Source: Leptospira sp.
GTDB lineage: Bacteria > Spirochaetota > Leptospiria > Leptospirales > Leptospiraceae
Reading direction: 5' to 3'
Assembly: GCA_016742255.1 (NCBI GenBank)
Contig: JACVCB010000035.1
Coordinates: 1 to 30,184 of the forward strand
DNA length: 30,184 nucleotides
Numbering within the stretch: the stretch's first letter is position 1; each line of letters begins with the position of its first letter. The notes beneath the pieces were generated by a model that was not told the origin of the DNA, made no database searches, and worked only from the letters and a program-made list of their open reading frames with translations. A program made the position numbers and the translations under genes. Positions 17,184 through 25,952 of the stretch are shown here, in pieces.

Positions 17184-17966
17184 TTATGAAAGGACAGTAA
17201 GTTGATACTGTCCTTTTTTTTCGCTTACAGCGAGATTTAAATCATATAACTTTGAAAGATTTGTATCGGTAAAAACGGATTGTTTTTCTCCAAACGCCAA
17301 TACCTGACCTTCTTTTAATAAAAGAATTGTATGAAAATCTTCGGGGATTTCCTCGATTCTGTGTGTGATCAAAATTCTTGTGAGTTTCGGATTGGTTTGT
17401 TTTAATGAATATAACGACCGGACAAAATCTACCCTTGCTGTGACATCGAGAGCAGCTGTTGGTTCATCCAATATCAGTAATTCTTTTCCTTCACCAAACG
17501 CACGTAATAAGAGCACCTTCATTTTTTCTCCAGAAGAAAGTGTTTGGTACTGTTGGTGGGCTTTATTCTCTAAACCAATTGATTCTAATAATAAAGAGGC
17601 AGTTTTTGTTTGTTCAGGTGTTGGTTCTTTGTACAATCCCAATGTTCCAATTACACCTGTTAGCACCATTTCGAATGCAGTGAGTCTTTGTAGTAAAGTT
17701 TCTTGGTGTCCTGGTTGGACAATCCCCATTTTGTTTTGTAAGGGAGCCATGGGTGTGTCACCATATGTTTCGCCAAAAGTTGAAACAGTTCCCGATGTCG
17801 GCCATAAGTAACCAAATAGTAAATTGATGAGTGTTGTTTTACCAGCTCCGTTACGTCCAACGATTGCTAAGGACTCACCTTGGGTGAGGGAAAAATTGAC
17901 ATCCTGTAAAATGGTTTTATCATTTCTAACAAACGAAACAGACTGAAACCGAACCACTTCACTCAT
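17184..17966 (-). CDS. ABC transporter ATP-binding protein, orphan
   Basis: A 260-residue ABC ATPase with all motifs intact: Walker A GRNGAGKTT (37-45), Q-loop region IVQPGHQ, signature LSSGE (143-147), Walker B LLILDEP (163-169) and switch His202 (ITH). It resembles stand-alone ATPases of the YlmA/ModF kind, but this is a loose likeness. No permease or binding protein is encoded beside it, so its partner is elsewhere or it has a non-transport role. Its start overlaps the end of the HDOD gene by eight bases (ATGAGTGA), so the two are translated from one message. The last codons lie in the terminator of the convergent gene. Confidence 0.93.
   Translation of the reverse strand: MSEVVRFQSVSFVRNDKTILQDVNFSLTQGESLAIVGRNGAGKTTLINLLFGYLWPTSGTVSTFGETYGDTPMAPLQNKMGIVQPGHQETLLQRLTAFEMVLTGVIGTLGLYKEPTPEQTKTASLLLESIGLENKAHQQYQTLSSGEKMKVLLLRAFGEGKELLILDEPTAALDVTARVDFVRSLYSLKQTNPKLTRILITHRIEEIPEDFHTILLLKEGQVLAFGEKQSVFTDTNLSKLYDLNLAVSEKKGQYQLTVLS
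17191..17221 (+). terminator. terminator of the large lipoprotein gene, inside the 3' end of the convergent ABC gene
   Basis: AGGACAGTA (17191-17199) pairs perfectly with TACTGTCCT (17206-17214) around a 6-base loop, and eight T residues follow on the plus strand. It overlaps the last codons of the minus-strand ABC ATPase gene, which ends at 17184. Confidence 0.88.
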
Positions 17967-19431
17967 TCGTTTTTTTGTATAATACCTCTACTTTATTCAC
18001 AGCTGCTGAAAAAACATCGATGTTGTCTAAATTAAACTTAGCTAATAAGTTTTTGTCAATGGCATAAAACCCTTTTTTCTGTTCATGGAAATCTGCCATC
18101 ATATTGGCCATGTAAATCACTTCTACCAGATCTCGTAATTCTGGTGGAGCTAAAAATGGTTTGTGATGGTATTCAATGGCAACACGTAAGTCTTGTGGAA
18201 ATTCCCATTTTTCAGCAAGTAATGCCCCTAGTTGTGGATGGCTAAGTCCAATTGCCATCTCTTCTAGAAGAGTTGAGTTTCCAGAATCCGTACCTCTTTG
18301 GTAGGTTTCGATTTTTTTGAAAAATCCCCTATCAACAGATAACAGTAAAAATTTACCGATATCATGTAACAGTGCACATACGGCAATGATATCCGCAATT
18401 TTATTAGTATGATTGTTTTCTGTTGCGAGGTATCGTGCATAATAACTGCAACGACTGGAGTGTTCCCACACATCCATCATTTTGCCGTACTGGCCATCCA
18501 TAATCTTACGAACACCAGAAACATAAAGAAGGTTACGGAGGTTTTTTAATCCAACAACTTTCACTGCTTGTAAAATGGAACTCACTTGGCTGCGATTCGC
18601 AAAAAAAGCAGAATTGGAAAGTTTGAGTAAATCAGCAGACAATGCAGGATTACGTTCAATTTCTTGTGAAATCATGTGAAGGTCTGAATCTGGATTGTTA
18701 CAGAGTTGGATGATTTTGGTCAATGAATGAGGAAGAGGAGGAAGGCCATCTATTTCATTTAATAACTTAGTTTTAAGGTCTGTTTGGATTTCGACTGGAG
18801 TAGTAACATCGGGAACACTCAGTGTAGCGCGTGTTATTTTCTCGTTTGTAAAAATTTTAAATTTATCAGAACCGATTCCAGAATTTTTTAAAAGTAATTG
18901 GATCAGTACTAATCCTAAACCTGCTGACTCAGTACTATCGGAAACATCAGTGAAAGCATCTGATAAATCATTATAATTTTTAGCGACTTCAATACGGCGA
19001 TTGATCCTTGATAATTCTTCTTTTGTGATCGGTGCGTTATTTTCAACTGCGAAGTGAATGGATTTTCCTTCCACTTTCATGAGTAAACTAATGTAATAAT
19101 TTCCACCATCTAACCGCTCTAATTGTTCATTCCACTTCATGATGATGTTTTCTTGGAACCTTGACATCCCTTTCGCATAATCAGTGGCATTTTGGATGTC
19201 CAATTTTTCACGACTAAAATAATCACGTTTTGCATTTGCCTTATTGGCATTCATCAAGAGTTCTTTAAGGACAGTGAAAATGACTTCCACTAAATATAAT
19301 TTGTCCATATACCCCATTACATGGACAAGTAATGCGTATATCTCCTGATTTTGTTCTTCAGTCACAAAATAAAAATTAATTCTGGATTCTTTGGAAGTTT
19401 CTAATTGAGAAATGATATCTTTAAAATTCAC
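17959..19431 (-). CDS. GHKL ATPase-like and HDOD domain fusion protein
   Basis: A 490-residue soluble protein. Residues about 40-210 look like a GHKL/histidine-kinase-type ATPase: N-box KELLMNANKANAK (Glu57, Asn61), a VENNAPI stretch at the G1 position, and ESAGLGLVLIQLLL as the G2 box. There is no dimerisation/His-acceptor helix. Residues about 225-430 form an HDOD domain (GLPPLPHSLTKIIQL, NPALSADLLKLSNSAFF, and HD at 356-357 in ALLHDIGK). HDOD proteins act in bacterial signalling, and the ATPase half could be a switch or anti-sigma-like kinase. The start must be GTG at 19431: the frame has a stop six codons upstream and no ATG until residue 39. The ABC ATPase gene overlaps its end. Confidence 0.88.
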   Translation of the reverse strand: MNFKDIISQLETSKESRINFYFVTEEQNQEIYALLVHVMGYMDKLYLVEVIFTVLKELLMNANKANAKRDYFSREKLDIQNATDYAKGMSRFQENIIMKWNEQLERLDGGNYYISLLMKVEGKSIHFAVENNAPITKEELSRINRRIEVAKNYNDLSDAFTDVSDSTESAGLGLVLIQLLLKNSGIGSDKFKIFTNEKITRATLSVPDVTTPVEIQTDLKTKLLNEIDGLPPLPHSLTKIIQLCNNPDSDLHMISQEIERNPALSADLLKLSNSAFFANRSQVSSILQAVKVVGLKNLRNLLYVSGVRKIMDGQYGKMMDVWEHSSRCSYYARYLATENNHTNKIADIIAVCALLHDIGKFLLLSVDRGFFKKIETYQRGTDSGNSTLLEEMAIGLSHPQLGALLAEKWEFPQDLRVAIEYHHKPFLAPPELRDLVEVIYMANMMADFHEQKKGFYAIDKNLLAKFNLDNIDVFSAAVNKVEVLYKKTNE

Positions 19432-19559
19432 AAACGATGTTTCCCGTTACACTCTTATAAATTAAATTCTTTTGGAGGCAATAGATATTTTTTTCCAAAG
19501 CAGTTTCTATTTTGTCCCCCCCTTCTGGTAATCTGTATTCATCAGTGGAGGAAAACACA

Positions 19560-19745
19560 ATGGATATGTTAGACCAAATGAATTTACATTTGATGATGGA
19601 AGAAAGATTGGAAAAAATCTTAGAAGATTTAGAGAAAAGACCTAAGGGAAAAACCAAAAAAACAAAAGGATTTGATAGGATCCCTGCGAATCGTGAACGA
19701 GCTGAATGGAATTTACAAGAAATACCAATTCTATTCGGAGCTTAA
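19560..19745 (+). CDS. 61-residue protein of unknown function
   Basis: A short reading frame with a textbook ribosome-binding site (GGAGGA, 7 bases before the ATG at 19560), which makes it a credible gene. The first 25 residues form an acidic, Met- and Leu-rich amphipathic helix (MMEERLEKILEDLEKR); a Lys-rich linker and a mixed tail follow. No family is recognised. It is divergent from the HDOD gene and convergent with the Maf-like gene, sharing the four bases TTAA in which both stop codons lie. It could be a small regulatory or adaptor protein; this is a guess from composition only. Confidence 0.65.
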   Translation: MDMLDQMNLHLMMEERLEKILEDLEKRPKGKTKKTKGFDRIPANRERAEWNLQEIPILFGA

Positions 19746-21160
19746 CCTAGTGAAAACCGCAACCAAACATTGAGAGTTTTGGAATGGATGATACCAGATT
19801 GGTCTTGGTTTGCCCACTTTGCCAAATCGGAAATCCTTGGGGGAAAACCCTGAAACGTATTGAGTTCTACCGTTTGTTCGAATGGTTTGTTTGTATTGAA
19901 TGCTGTTAACTCTGAATAATTTTGAATGTTCTCTGTTGTTTTTGCAGATAACAATTCATCCCACACCAATTGATTTTTTCCTTTTCTAACACCAGAATAC
20001 AGACGTTTGGTGAAAGATTCCATACTTTGTTTTCTATGCAATTGAGGTAAATAGTATCGCTCGTATCCGGTACCACCACAATGTGACTTCCCAAATTCTG
20101 ATACAAAACTCACACCACTTAATACTAAATTCCGATTCAATATTCCCTTTGTGATGGATATCATCATACCCAGTAAATTTAAACTTGGGTTTTGTATATG
20201 TGGCCAATGGAAACCTTTTTCATTTTGAAAATAAAAAGCTACAATTTGGTCCAAAGGATGACCTGTATTCACTAAAATTTTTGGATTAGGGAGTTCAAAT
20301 AAACAGGGAGAGCCACCTAACCAAGTGATGATGGGAATAGTTGTTGGTAAATCAACTAAAAAATGAAACAAAGTACCTCTTCCTGAATCAAAGGAAAGAA
20401 TATAATCTGGTACAATGGAATGTTTTAATAAGTAACCAATCGATGTATCACTGGCAAATAATGTGAATGTATTGCGTTGTTTTTTGATCGACTCAATGTC
20501 TCGTTCGAGTCCTGGGCTTGCACCTAAAAATAATACATGGGAGTTCGTTCCGTGAAAGGATTGAAACCAATGGATGGCTTCATTTGTTTTCCCAAGTGTA
20601 GATTTGTTTTTTAAATAATTATGAGTCCATACTTTACGAAAGTGTTGGATTGTATTTTGATTTGTGTTTTGCGATTGGAATTGAGATAGAAAGTTTTCCC
20701 GGCACTCTTCGATCAAATTTGAGAAATAACGTTCATAACTCGGTGTCACATACAAAGTCCATTTCTGATTGATTGGTACTTTTTCGCGAGTAGAGAGAGA
20801 GAGTTTTTCTTTGATTTCGTTCCAATTTGGCGTAATGCCAGTGACAAGAACCAATGTGAATCCATTCTCTTTTGCTTTTTCCGAAAGTCCTTCTATTTCG
20901 GTTTGGAATGCGGGAAGTTCGAATACCTCAGGTAGTGGTTCCCAAACAATGACAACTGGTTTGCCGATAGGGGATACAACAAGGGAACGAACAGAATGTA
21001 AAGCGCCTAATCCAAGGATAATGGGAATGGTATCTTCTTGGATTTGGCTTAAGAATCGCAAAGCCTCCTTTTCAGGGGAGACTTTAGAGTGTAAATAAAA
21101 TGTTTCTGAGGTTTGAAAGTTGTAGAGGAGGTTGTCTTGAAATACGGGAAGTAGAGGAAT
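19742..21160 (-). CDS. DUF115 / motility-accessory-factor (Maf) family protein with apparent ATT start
   Basis: A protein of about 472 residues. The core LFLGASPGLERDIESIK, then FASDTSIGYLLKHSIVPDYILSFDSG and the following GGSPCLFEL, are marks of the MAF_flag10/DUF115 group, related to flagellin-modifying Maf transferases and MptE-like proteins. The only usual start codon is TTG at 21061, but coding sequence continues upstream without a stop to 21190. It includes YLHSKVSPEKEAL, which looks like the conserved HS-x-x-x-P-x-x-EA segment at the front of Maf proteins. No ATG, GTG or TTG exists there. An ATT at 21160 has AGAGG eight bases upstream and is the best candidate start. The acidic-tail gene ends 11 bases before it. 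The role may be glycan transfer to a flagellar or surface protein. Confidence 0.78.
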   Translation of the reverse strand: MPLLPVFQDNLLYNFQTSETFYLHSKVSPEKEALRFLSQIQEDTIPIILGLGALHSVRSLVVSPIGKPVVIVWEPLPEVFELPAFQTEIEGLSEKAKENGFTLVLVTGITPNWNEIKEKLSLSTREKVPINQKWTLYVTPSYERYFSNLIEECRENFLSQFQSQNTNQNTIQHFRKVWTHNYLKNKSTLGKTNEAIHWFQSFHGTNSHVLFLGASPGLERDIESIKKQRNTFTLFASDTSIGYLLKHSIVPDYILSFDSGRGTLFHFLVDLPTTIPIITWLGGSPCLFELPNPKILVNTGHPLDQIVAFYFQNEKGFHWPHIQNPSLNLLGMMISITKGILNRNLVLSGVSFVSEFGKSHCGGTGYERYYLPQLHRKQSMESFTKRLYSGVRKGKNQLVWDELLSAKTTENIQNYSELTAFNTNKPFEQTVELNTFQGFPPRISDLAKWANQDQSGIIHSKTLNVWLRFSLG

Positions 21161-21171
21161 GGGACTAACCT

Positions 21172-21645
21172 CTAATCCTCTTCGTCCTCATCTGAATCTT
21201 CTTCGTCATCAGAGTCGTCGTCGAAATCATCATCGTCATCGTCCTCTTCTTCTTCTTCAGAATCATCACCAAATTCATCTTCATAACCGTCTTCAAATTC
21301 AGGTTTTTTAGCTTCTTCTTCAGGGATAAAATCTTCCTCGATGTCTTCTTCTGCATGGGGAGCAAATGACGTTCCCGAAGTGGAAGTGACACCTGCAAGT
21401 TTGTCTTTTTCTGCTTGGAGGAGAGCTTTTTCTTCAGAAGAAAGGTATTTCCATTGCACTAAGTCGTTAGTCAGTGCATACAATGCTTGGACTGTGAGTT
21501 TACGATTTTTTAATTTTTTAGGAAGAGTGATTTTTTCGATTTTATCGATCGCACTGAAACCGGCCACACATGTTTCGTATTTTTTTTCCCGGCAAAGTTC
21601 TATTAAGGATACGATATCGAAGTCTTCTTTATGTGATTGGCTCAT
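21172..21645 (-). CDS. protein with extremely acidic C-terminal tail
   Basis: A 157-residue protein. The first 80 residues are a compact helical domain (IVSLIELCREKKYETCVAGFSAIDKIEK, then LPKKLKNRKLTVQALYALTNDLVQWKYLS). From about residue 98 to the end the chain is almost only Asp, Glu and Ser, including a run of six Asp. Such tails mimic nucleic acid, bind basic proteins or metal, or act as solubility tags; none can be chosen here. The N-terminal domain is not a family I can name. I chose the ATG at 21645, with AGGAA upstream, over a longer frame to 21714. It lies directly upstream of the Maf-like gene and may be co-transcribed. Confidence 0.78.
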   Translation of the reverse strand: MSQSHKEDFDIVSLIELCREKKYETCVAGFSAIDKIEKITLPKKLKNRKLTVQALYALTNDLVQWKYLSSEEKALLQAEKDKLAGVTSTSGTSFAPHAEEDIEEDFIPEEEAKKPEFEDGYEDEFGDDSEEEEEDDDDDDFDDDSDDEEDSDEDEED

Positions 21646-21783
21646 TTTTTTATAAATTCCTGGGGAAGAGAGTGGAACGTTAGACCAGAATGGGGCATGG
21701 GGGTCATATGTCAAGGGAAAGTTCGAAAACGGACTTTACAGACGTTCTCCTTGTCCAAACCATGGGGATGGACCGTCCAAAAT

Positions 21784-22374
21784 ATGGGATTTATGAAGAC
21801 CCCCCTCAGTTTATTGATTAGTTTATGTCTCATTACTTGCGCACCTGCGAAATCCTCCTACTTTGGAGAAACTTCGTTTGTTGGTGTCACCGCGGATGGG
21901 GAAGAAATCAACTTTGCAAACTTGGCAAAAGACCAAATCGCGATGAATGTGTATTCTCCTGACTGTGTACCCTGTTGGAAAGAAATTCCCGCATTAAATT
22001 TATTATACGTTGAGATCCAAAACAAATTTCCAACAAAAGCAATTTATATGGTAGTTGATCCATACCAAATTGTTCCTGATGTCACCGACGAACTTCCGTT
22101 TGGCCAAGTTTACCAATTGGCAAAAGAGAGAATGAAAGTTGAAATCAAAAATCGTAATATACAAATCCCTATCATCTTTATGAAGAAACCTTTTCGAGTT
22201 AAGGAAAGTGGACTTGTGACTGGAACACCAGAAACACTGCTGTTCGAAACAAAACCTCTTCGCTTGTATTATAACTTCCTAGGTTCAATCTCAGAACTAA
22301 CGACAAAAGACTCTATTGAGAAAGATCCTAAATTCAATTTTTTTCGTTACCAATTTGGAATGGAATCTATATGA
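21784..22374 (+). CDS. thioredoxin-fold lipoprotein (TlpA/ResA-like)
   Basis: A 196-residue lipoprotein. The signal peptide ends in LCLITC, with Cys19 likely lipidated. Around residues 30-70 is a thioredoxin-like start: QIAMNVYSPDCVPCWKEIPA, with Cys61-x-x-Cys64 (CVPC) at the active-site position of TlpA/ResA-type periplasmic thiol oxidoreductases. The C-terminal half is less typical, so a specialised disulphide reductase or redox carrier at the envelope is likely. The frame extends upstream to 21637, but that would run into the divergent acidic-tail gene. The ATG at 21793 is an alternative. The stop overlaps the next start as ATGA, so it is coupled to the amidotransferase gene. Confidence 0.82.
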   Translation: MGFMKTPLSLLISLCLITCAPAKSSYFGETSFVGVTADGEEINFANLAKDQIAMNVYSPDCVPCWKEIPALNLLYVEIQNKFPTKAIYMVVDPYQIVPDVTDELPFGQVYQLAKERMKVEIKNRNIQIPIIFMKKPFRVKESGLVTGTPETLLFETKPLRLYYNFLGSISELTTKDSIEKDPKFNFFRYQFGMESI

Positions 22375-23060
22375 GAGCAGTGATTATCAGATTCATTGAT
22401 TGTGAAGGTCCTGGAATTCTAGAACCAATTTTACGTGAAAAAGGATACCGTATCAGTTACCATAATGCTTATGATTCTCGTCTCCATTTGATGCCAGAGA
22501 TTCATTTGAATTTTGATTTGATAGTCATGTTAGGTGGTCCGCAGTCAGTTGCGGATCCTGATACACGGGAATTTTTTAAACCATATTACGAAATTGTTGA
22601 AAATGTAATCTCTTTACCCAATAAAAAATTAATTGGAGTTTGTTTGGGGTCTCAAATCATAGCACGGGCATTAGGTGCAAATGTGAGGCCTGGAACAAAG
22701 GGTCCGGAAACAGGTTTTTCCGAACTTCAAATTTTAAAACCAGAACATCCTATCTTTTCTGGAATTCAAAAAGAATCTATCATGGCATTCCATTTGCACG
22801 AAGATATTTTTGATATTCCTGTTGGTGCCGATCATTTACTTGCCAGTGAGTTTTACGCAAACCAAATGTTTTCATACAAAAACAGAGTGTTTGCATTTCA
22901 AACTCACTTAGAACCTACATTGCCAATGTTACAAGTTTGGCAAAATGTCCATAGGGAGTTTATCTCTAAGGGCAATGGAGATTTTTCTAACATCGATTCT
23001 AAACAGAAAATCATGGAAGAAAATGCCAAAATCATATTTAGCAATATTATAAATTTATAA
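22371..23060 (+). CDS. class I glutamine amidotransferase domain protein
   Basis: A 229-residue stand-alone GATase1 protein. The nucleophile elbow GVCLGSQ gives Cys91, and FQTHLEP gives His179 and Glu181, so the Cys-His-Glu triad that releases ammonia from glutamine is complete. MLGGPQSV and the [17 protein letters not shown] segment are as in the GuaA-like/YfeJ group of GMP synthase-related amidotransferases. No synthase domain is attached or encoded beside it, so the acceptor is unknown; it may be a glutaminase-like or peptide hydrolase variant. It is translated with the thioredoxin-like gene (ATGA overlap) and lies 10 bases before secA, so the three may form one unit. Confidence 0.92.
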   Translation: MRAVIIRFIDCEGPGILEPILREKGYRISYHNAYDSRLHLMPEIHLNFDLIVMLGGPQSVADPDTREFFKPYYEIVENVISLPNKKLIGVCLGSQIIARALGANVRPGTKGPETGFSELQILKPEHPIFSGIQKESIMAFHLHEDIFDIPVGADHLLASEFYANQMFSYKNRVFAFQTHLEPTLPMLQVWQNVHREFISKGNGDFSNIDSKQKIMEENAKIIFSNIINL

Positions 23061-23070
23061 CGGACAAAAC

Positions 23071-25830
23071 ATGTTTCAAAAAATCTTAACTATACTATTC
23101 GGTAGCAAATACGAAAGAGATTTAAAAAGGCTCAATCCAATCGTAGAAGCAATCAATTCATTTGAAGTTTCAATCAAAGCGATGGACGATGAAACACTTT
23201 CCTCTCAAACACTTAAGTTTAAAGAAAGATTGGCAAACGGGGAAACTCTAGATGATATTTTACCAGAAGCATTCGCAACTGTAAGAGAAGTTGCGTATCG
23301 TACATTAGGTATGCGCCATTTTGATGTTCAGATGATGGGTGGTATTTCCTTACATTGGGGCAATATTTCTGAGATGAAAACTGGTGAGGGTAAAACTTTA
23401 ACGTCTACACTTCCTATTTATCTCAATTCACTTTCAGGTGAAGGGGTTCACGTAGTTACAGTTAACGACTATTTGGCGAAACGGGATGCGAATTGGATGC
23501 GCCCTGTTTTTGAATTTTTAAAAGTATCTGTTGGTGTCATTCAACATGATATGGATCACGAAGAACGTAAAGTTGCCTATAATTCTGATATAACTTACGG
23601 AACAAACAACGAATTTGGTTTTGATTATTTGCGTGATAACATGGTAAGTTACAAAGAACACCGTGTCCAAAGACAACATAACTTTGCCATTGTGGATGAG
23701 GTTGACTCAATCCTAATTGATGAAGCTAGAACCCCACTCATCATTTCAGGTCCAGCAGAAGAATCCACTGACAAATATCTTAAGGTTAATAAAATCATCC
23801 CTAAGTTAATTGAAGGAGAAGACTTCGAAATTGATGAAAAAGCAAAAAATGTAATTTTGTCAGAAGCTGGTGTTCATCATGTGGAAAACTTATTGGAAGT
23901 GGAAAACCTTTACCACGCAGAGAATATTGAACTTGTTCACCACGTACAACAGGCTCTAAAAGCTCATAAAATCTTTTTTAAAGACAAAGATTATGTAGTG
24001 CAAGATGGGGAAGTGATCATTGTTGATGAGTTTACGGGCCGTCTTATGAAAGGAAGGCGTTACTCTGATGGATTACATCAGTCATTGGAAGCTAAAGAAG
24101 GTGTTCCCATTGCACGTGAATCGCAAACATTAGCATCCATTACATTCCAAAATTATTTCCGTATTTATAAAAAACTAGCCGGTATGACTGGAACGGCTGA
24201 TACGGAAGCTGAGGAATTTAAAAAAATCTATAACTTAGATGTCATTGTAATTCCTTCTAATTTAAAAATCCAACGCCAAGATTTACCTGACCGTGTTTAT
24301 AAAACGGAACGAGAAAAGTTTGATGCAGTCGTAAAAGATATCCAAGAAAAAGTTTCAAGGAAACAGCCGGTGTTAGTTGGAACAATTTCAATTGAAAAAT
24401 CGGAAGTTTTATCTAAACTATTATTCTCACATGGAATCCAACACAATGTTTTAAACGCAAAACAACACGAAAGAGAATCGGAAATTGTAGCCAACGCAGG
24501 TAAACCAGGAGCCATCACAATTGCAACCAACATGGCAGGTCGAGGAACAGATATTGTTCTAGGTGGTGCGCCTAAATACAAAGATGATTTGGAAAAATTG
24601 GATGATAAATGTGATTCTTTAGGAATCAAAAACAAAAATGAATTAGAGGTAATCTATAGTTTTCGAGAATGTCTCATCAAACAAAAGTTCGATGAAGCAG
24701 AAGGGAAAATCGGGGATGTTCGAAATGAAACGATCAAAAAAGAATGTCTCAAAATATTGACAGATGCAAAAAAATGGAAAGTAGATCATGATTTTGTAAT
24801 TGGAGCAGGTGGACTTCATATCATTGGTTCTGAACGACATGAATCAAGAAGGATTGATAACCAGCTTCGTGGAAGGTCAGGTCGACAAGGTGATCCAGGT
24901 TCCTCAAGATTCTATTTATCGTTACAAGATGATTTGATGAGAATTTTTGGATCTGATCGTATCGCACGTATCATGGATACTTTAAAAATGCCTGAAGGCC
25001 AGGAATTGGAACACAGTATGGTCTCCAATGCAATTGCAAGGGCACAAAAACGAGTCGAAGGTCACAACTTTGATATCAGAAAACACTTGTTAGAGTATGA
25101 TGATGTCATGAACCGCCAAAGAATTTATATCTATGGGATTCGTAACGAATTATTGGACAAAGGAAATATGTCCAAAACCATCGTTGATTTTTTTGACGAA
25201 GTGGTGGAAAACCAAGTAATTCTATATTGTGAAGGTAATAATGTTGATGCTTGGGAAATAGAGTCTCTCAATGAGTGGTTACAAAGTTTAGGCATCGAGC
25301 ATACCATAGAAGTAAAAGATTTCAAAAAAGAATCTAATCCACAATTAAAAGTATTCGAAGTTGTATCAAAATTAGTGAAAGAACTTTATGATTTTAAAGT
25401 TTCTTCCATTGGAGATGATATTTGGAGATCGATTGAAAGGAATGTTTTCCTTGATATTTTAGATCATAGATGGAAAGAACATTTATATGCAATGGACCAT
25501 TTAAAAGAAGGAATTTGGACTGTTGGTTATGGTGAGAAAAATCCACTCATCGAATACAAACTGCAAGGTTTTAAGATGTTTGACCAATTGGTGGAAAATC
25601 TTAAAAACGAAGTAGTTTCTTTTTTGCTTAAAATTGAAGTAACTGAATCTGATAAAAAACAGGATGATTCTTCACCAAAAGAGTACAAAAAAATTGGCCA
25701 AGAACAAAGAGCGGAAGTGGACATGTTTGGCAATGAGTTAAAATCCAATAAAACTAAACCACAAGTTTCCTCAACCACAAGTTCTGGGGGCGGTTCAGAG
25801 AGAAGGTCTAGTCGCCGTAACAAGCGTTAA
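23071..25830 (+). CDS. secA: preprotein translocase ATPase SecA
   Basis: A 919-residue SecA, the motor that drives unfolded proteins through SecYEG. Seen in order: Walker A MKTGEGKT (102-109), the [17 protein letters not shown]-box region (about 206-220), [11 protein letters not shown] and MTGTADTE of the cross-linking domain region, [43 protein letters not shown], and the helical wing/scaffold end [15 protein letters not shown]. Between TDIVLGG and AGGLHIIG is a long, charged insertion of about 80 residues. The C-terminus is a Ser/Gly/Arg/Lys-rich tail without the Cys-rich SEC-C zinc motif used to bind SecB or lipid. The ATG at 23071 has a weak ribosome-binding site. The gene follows the amidotransferase by 10 bases. 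Confidence 0.98.
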   Translation: MFQKILTILFGSKYERDLKRLNPIVEAINSFEVSIKAMDDETLSSQTLKFKERLANGETLDDILPEAFATVREVAYRTLGMRHFDVQMMGGISLHWGNISEMKTGEGKTLTSTLPIYLNSLSGEGVHVVTVNDYLAKRDANWMRPVFEFLKVSVGVIQHDMDHEERKVAYNSDITYGTNNEFGFDYLRDNMVSYKEHRVQRQHNFAIVDEVDSILIDEARTPLIISGPAEESTDKYLKVNKIIPKLIEGEDFEIDEKAKNVILSEAGVHHVENLLEVENLYHAENIELVHHVQQALKAHKIFFKDKDYVVQDGEVIIVDEFTGRLMKGRRYSDGLHQSLEAKEGVPIARESQTLASITFQNYFRIYKKLAGMTGTADTEAEEFKKIYNLDVIVIPSNLKIQRQDLPDRVYKTEREKFDAVVKDIQEKVSRKQPVLVGTISIEKSEVLSKLLFSHGIQHNVLNAKQHERESEIVANAGKPGAITIATNMAGRGTDIVLGGAPKYKDDLEKLDDKCDSLGIKNKNELEVIYSFRECLIKQKFDEAEGKIGDVRNETIKKECLKILTDAKKWKVDHDFVIGAGGLHIIGSERHESRRIDNQLRGRSGRQGDPGSSRFYLSLQDDLMRIFGSDRIARIMDTLKMPEGQELEHSMVSNAIARAQKRVEGHNFDIRKHLLEYDDVMNRQRIYIYGIRNELLDKGNMSKTIVDFFDEVVENQVILYCEGNNVDAWEIESLNEWLQSLGIEHTIEVKDFKKESNPQLKVFEVVSKLVKELYDFKVSSIGDDIWRSIERNVFLDILDHRWKEHLYAMDHLKEGIWTVGYGEKNPLIEYKLQGFKMFDQLVENLKNEVVSFLLKIEVTESDKKQDDSSPKEYKKIGQEQRAEVDMFGNELKSNKTKPQVSSTTSSGGGSERRSSRRNKR

Positions 25831-25885
25831 GATGATTGAGATTGGATGTTTCTAACTCCATTCAAATTAATCAATTGTTATATCT

Positions 25886-25932
25886 AAAAAAAACTCAAGT
25901 AATCTAATTTGTTTCAAACTAGATTACTTGAG
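25886..25932 (-). terminator. terminator of the B12-linked lipoprotein operon
   Basis: CTCAAGTAATCTA (25894-25906) pairs perfectly with TAGATTACTTGAG (25920-25932), a 13-bp stem. On the minus strand eight T residues follow it (25893-25886). It lies 20 bases after the stop codon of the second lipoprotein gene. On the plus strand it has no T run, so it would be at best a weak terminator for secA. Confidence 0.88.
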
Positions 25933-25952
25933 GATTCAAATTGAAAATACCC

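Noticed and set aside
21172..21345. Short tandem repeat or microsatellite of TCATCG/TCTTCT units
   Set aside because: The units are irregular and fully explained by Asp/Glu codons of the acidic tail.
21172..21645. Possible RNA polymerase omega-like (RpoZ) domain in the acidic-tail protein
   Set aside because: KLTVQALYALTNDLV faintly resembles the TViALrEIeeGLi end of omega, but the first helix with its conserved arginines does not match, so it is too weak to use as a call.
21646..21783. Longer thioredoxin-like protein starting at 21637
   Set aside because: It would place 49 residues before a perfect lipoprotein signal peptide and overlap the divergent gene.
25527..25823. Minus-strand open frame opposite the end of secA
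   Set aside because: It is a shadow of secA with no ribosome-binding site or recognisable protein features.
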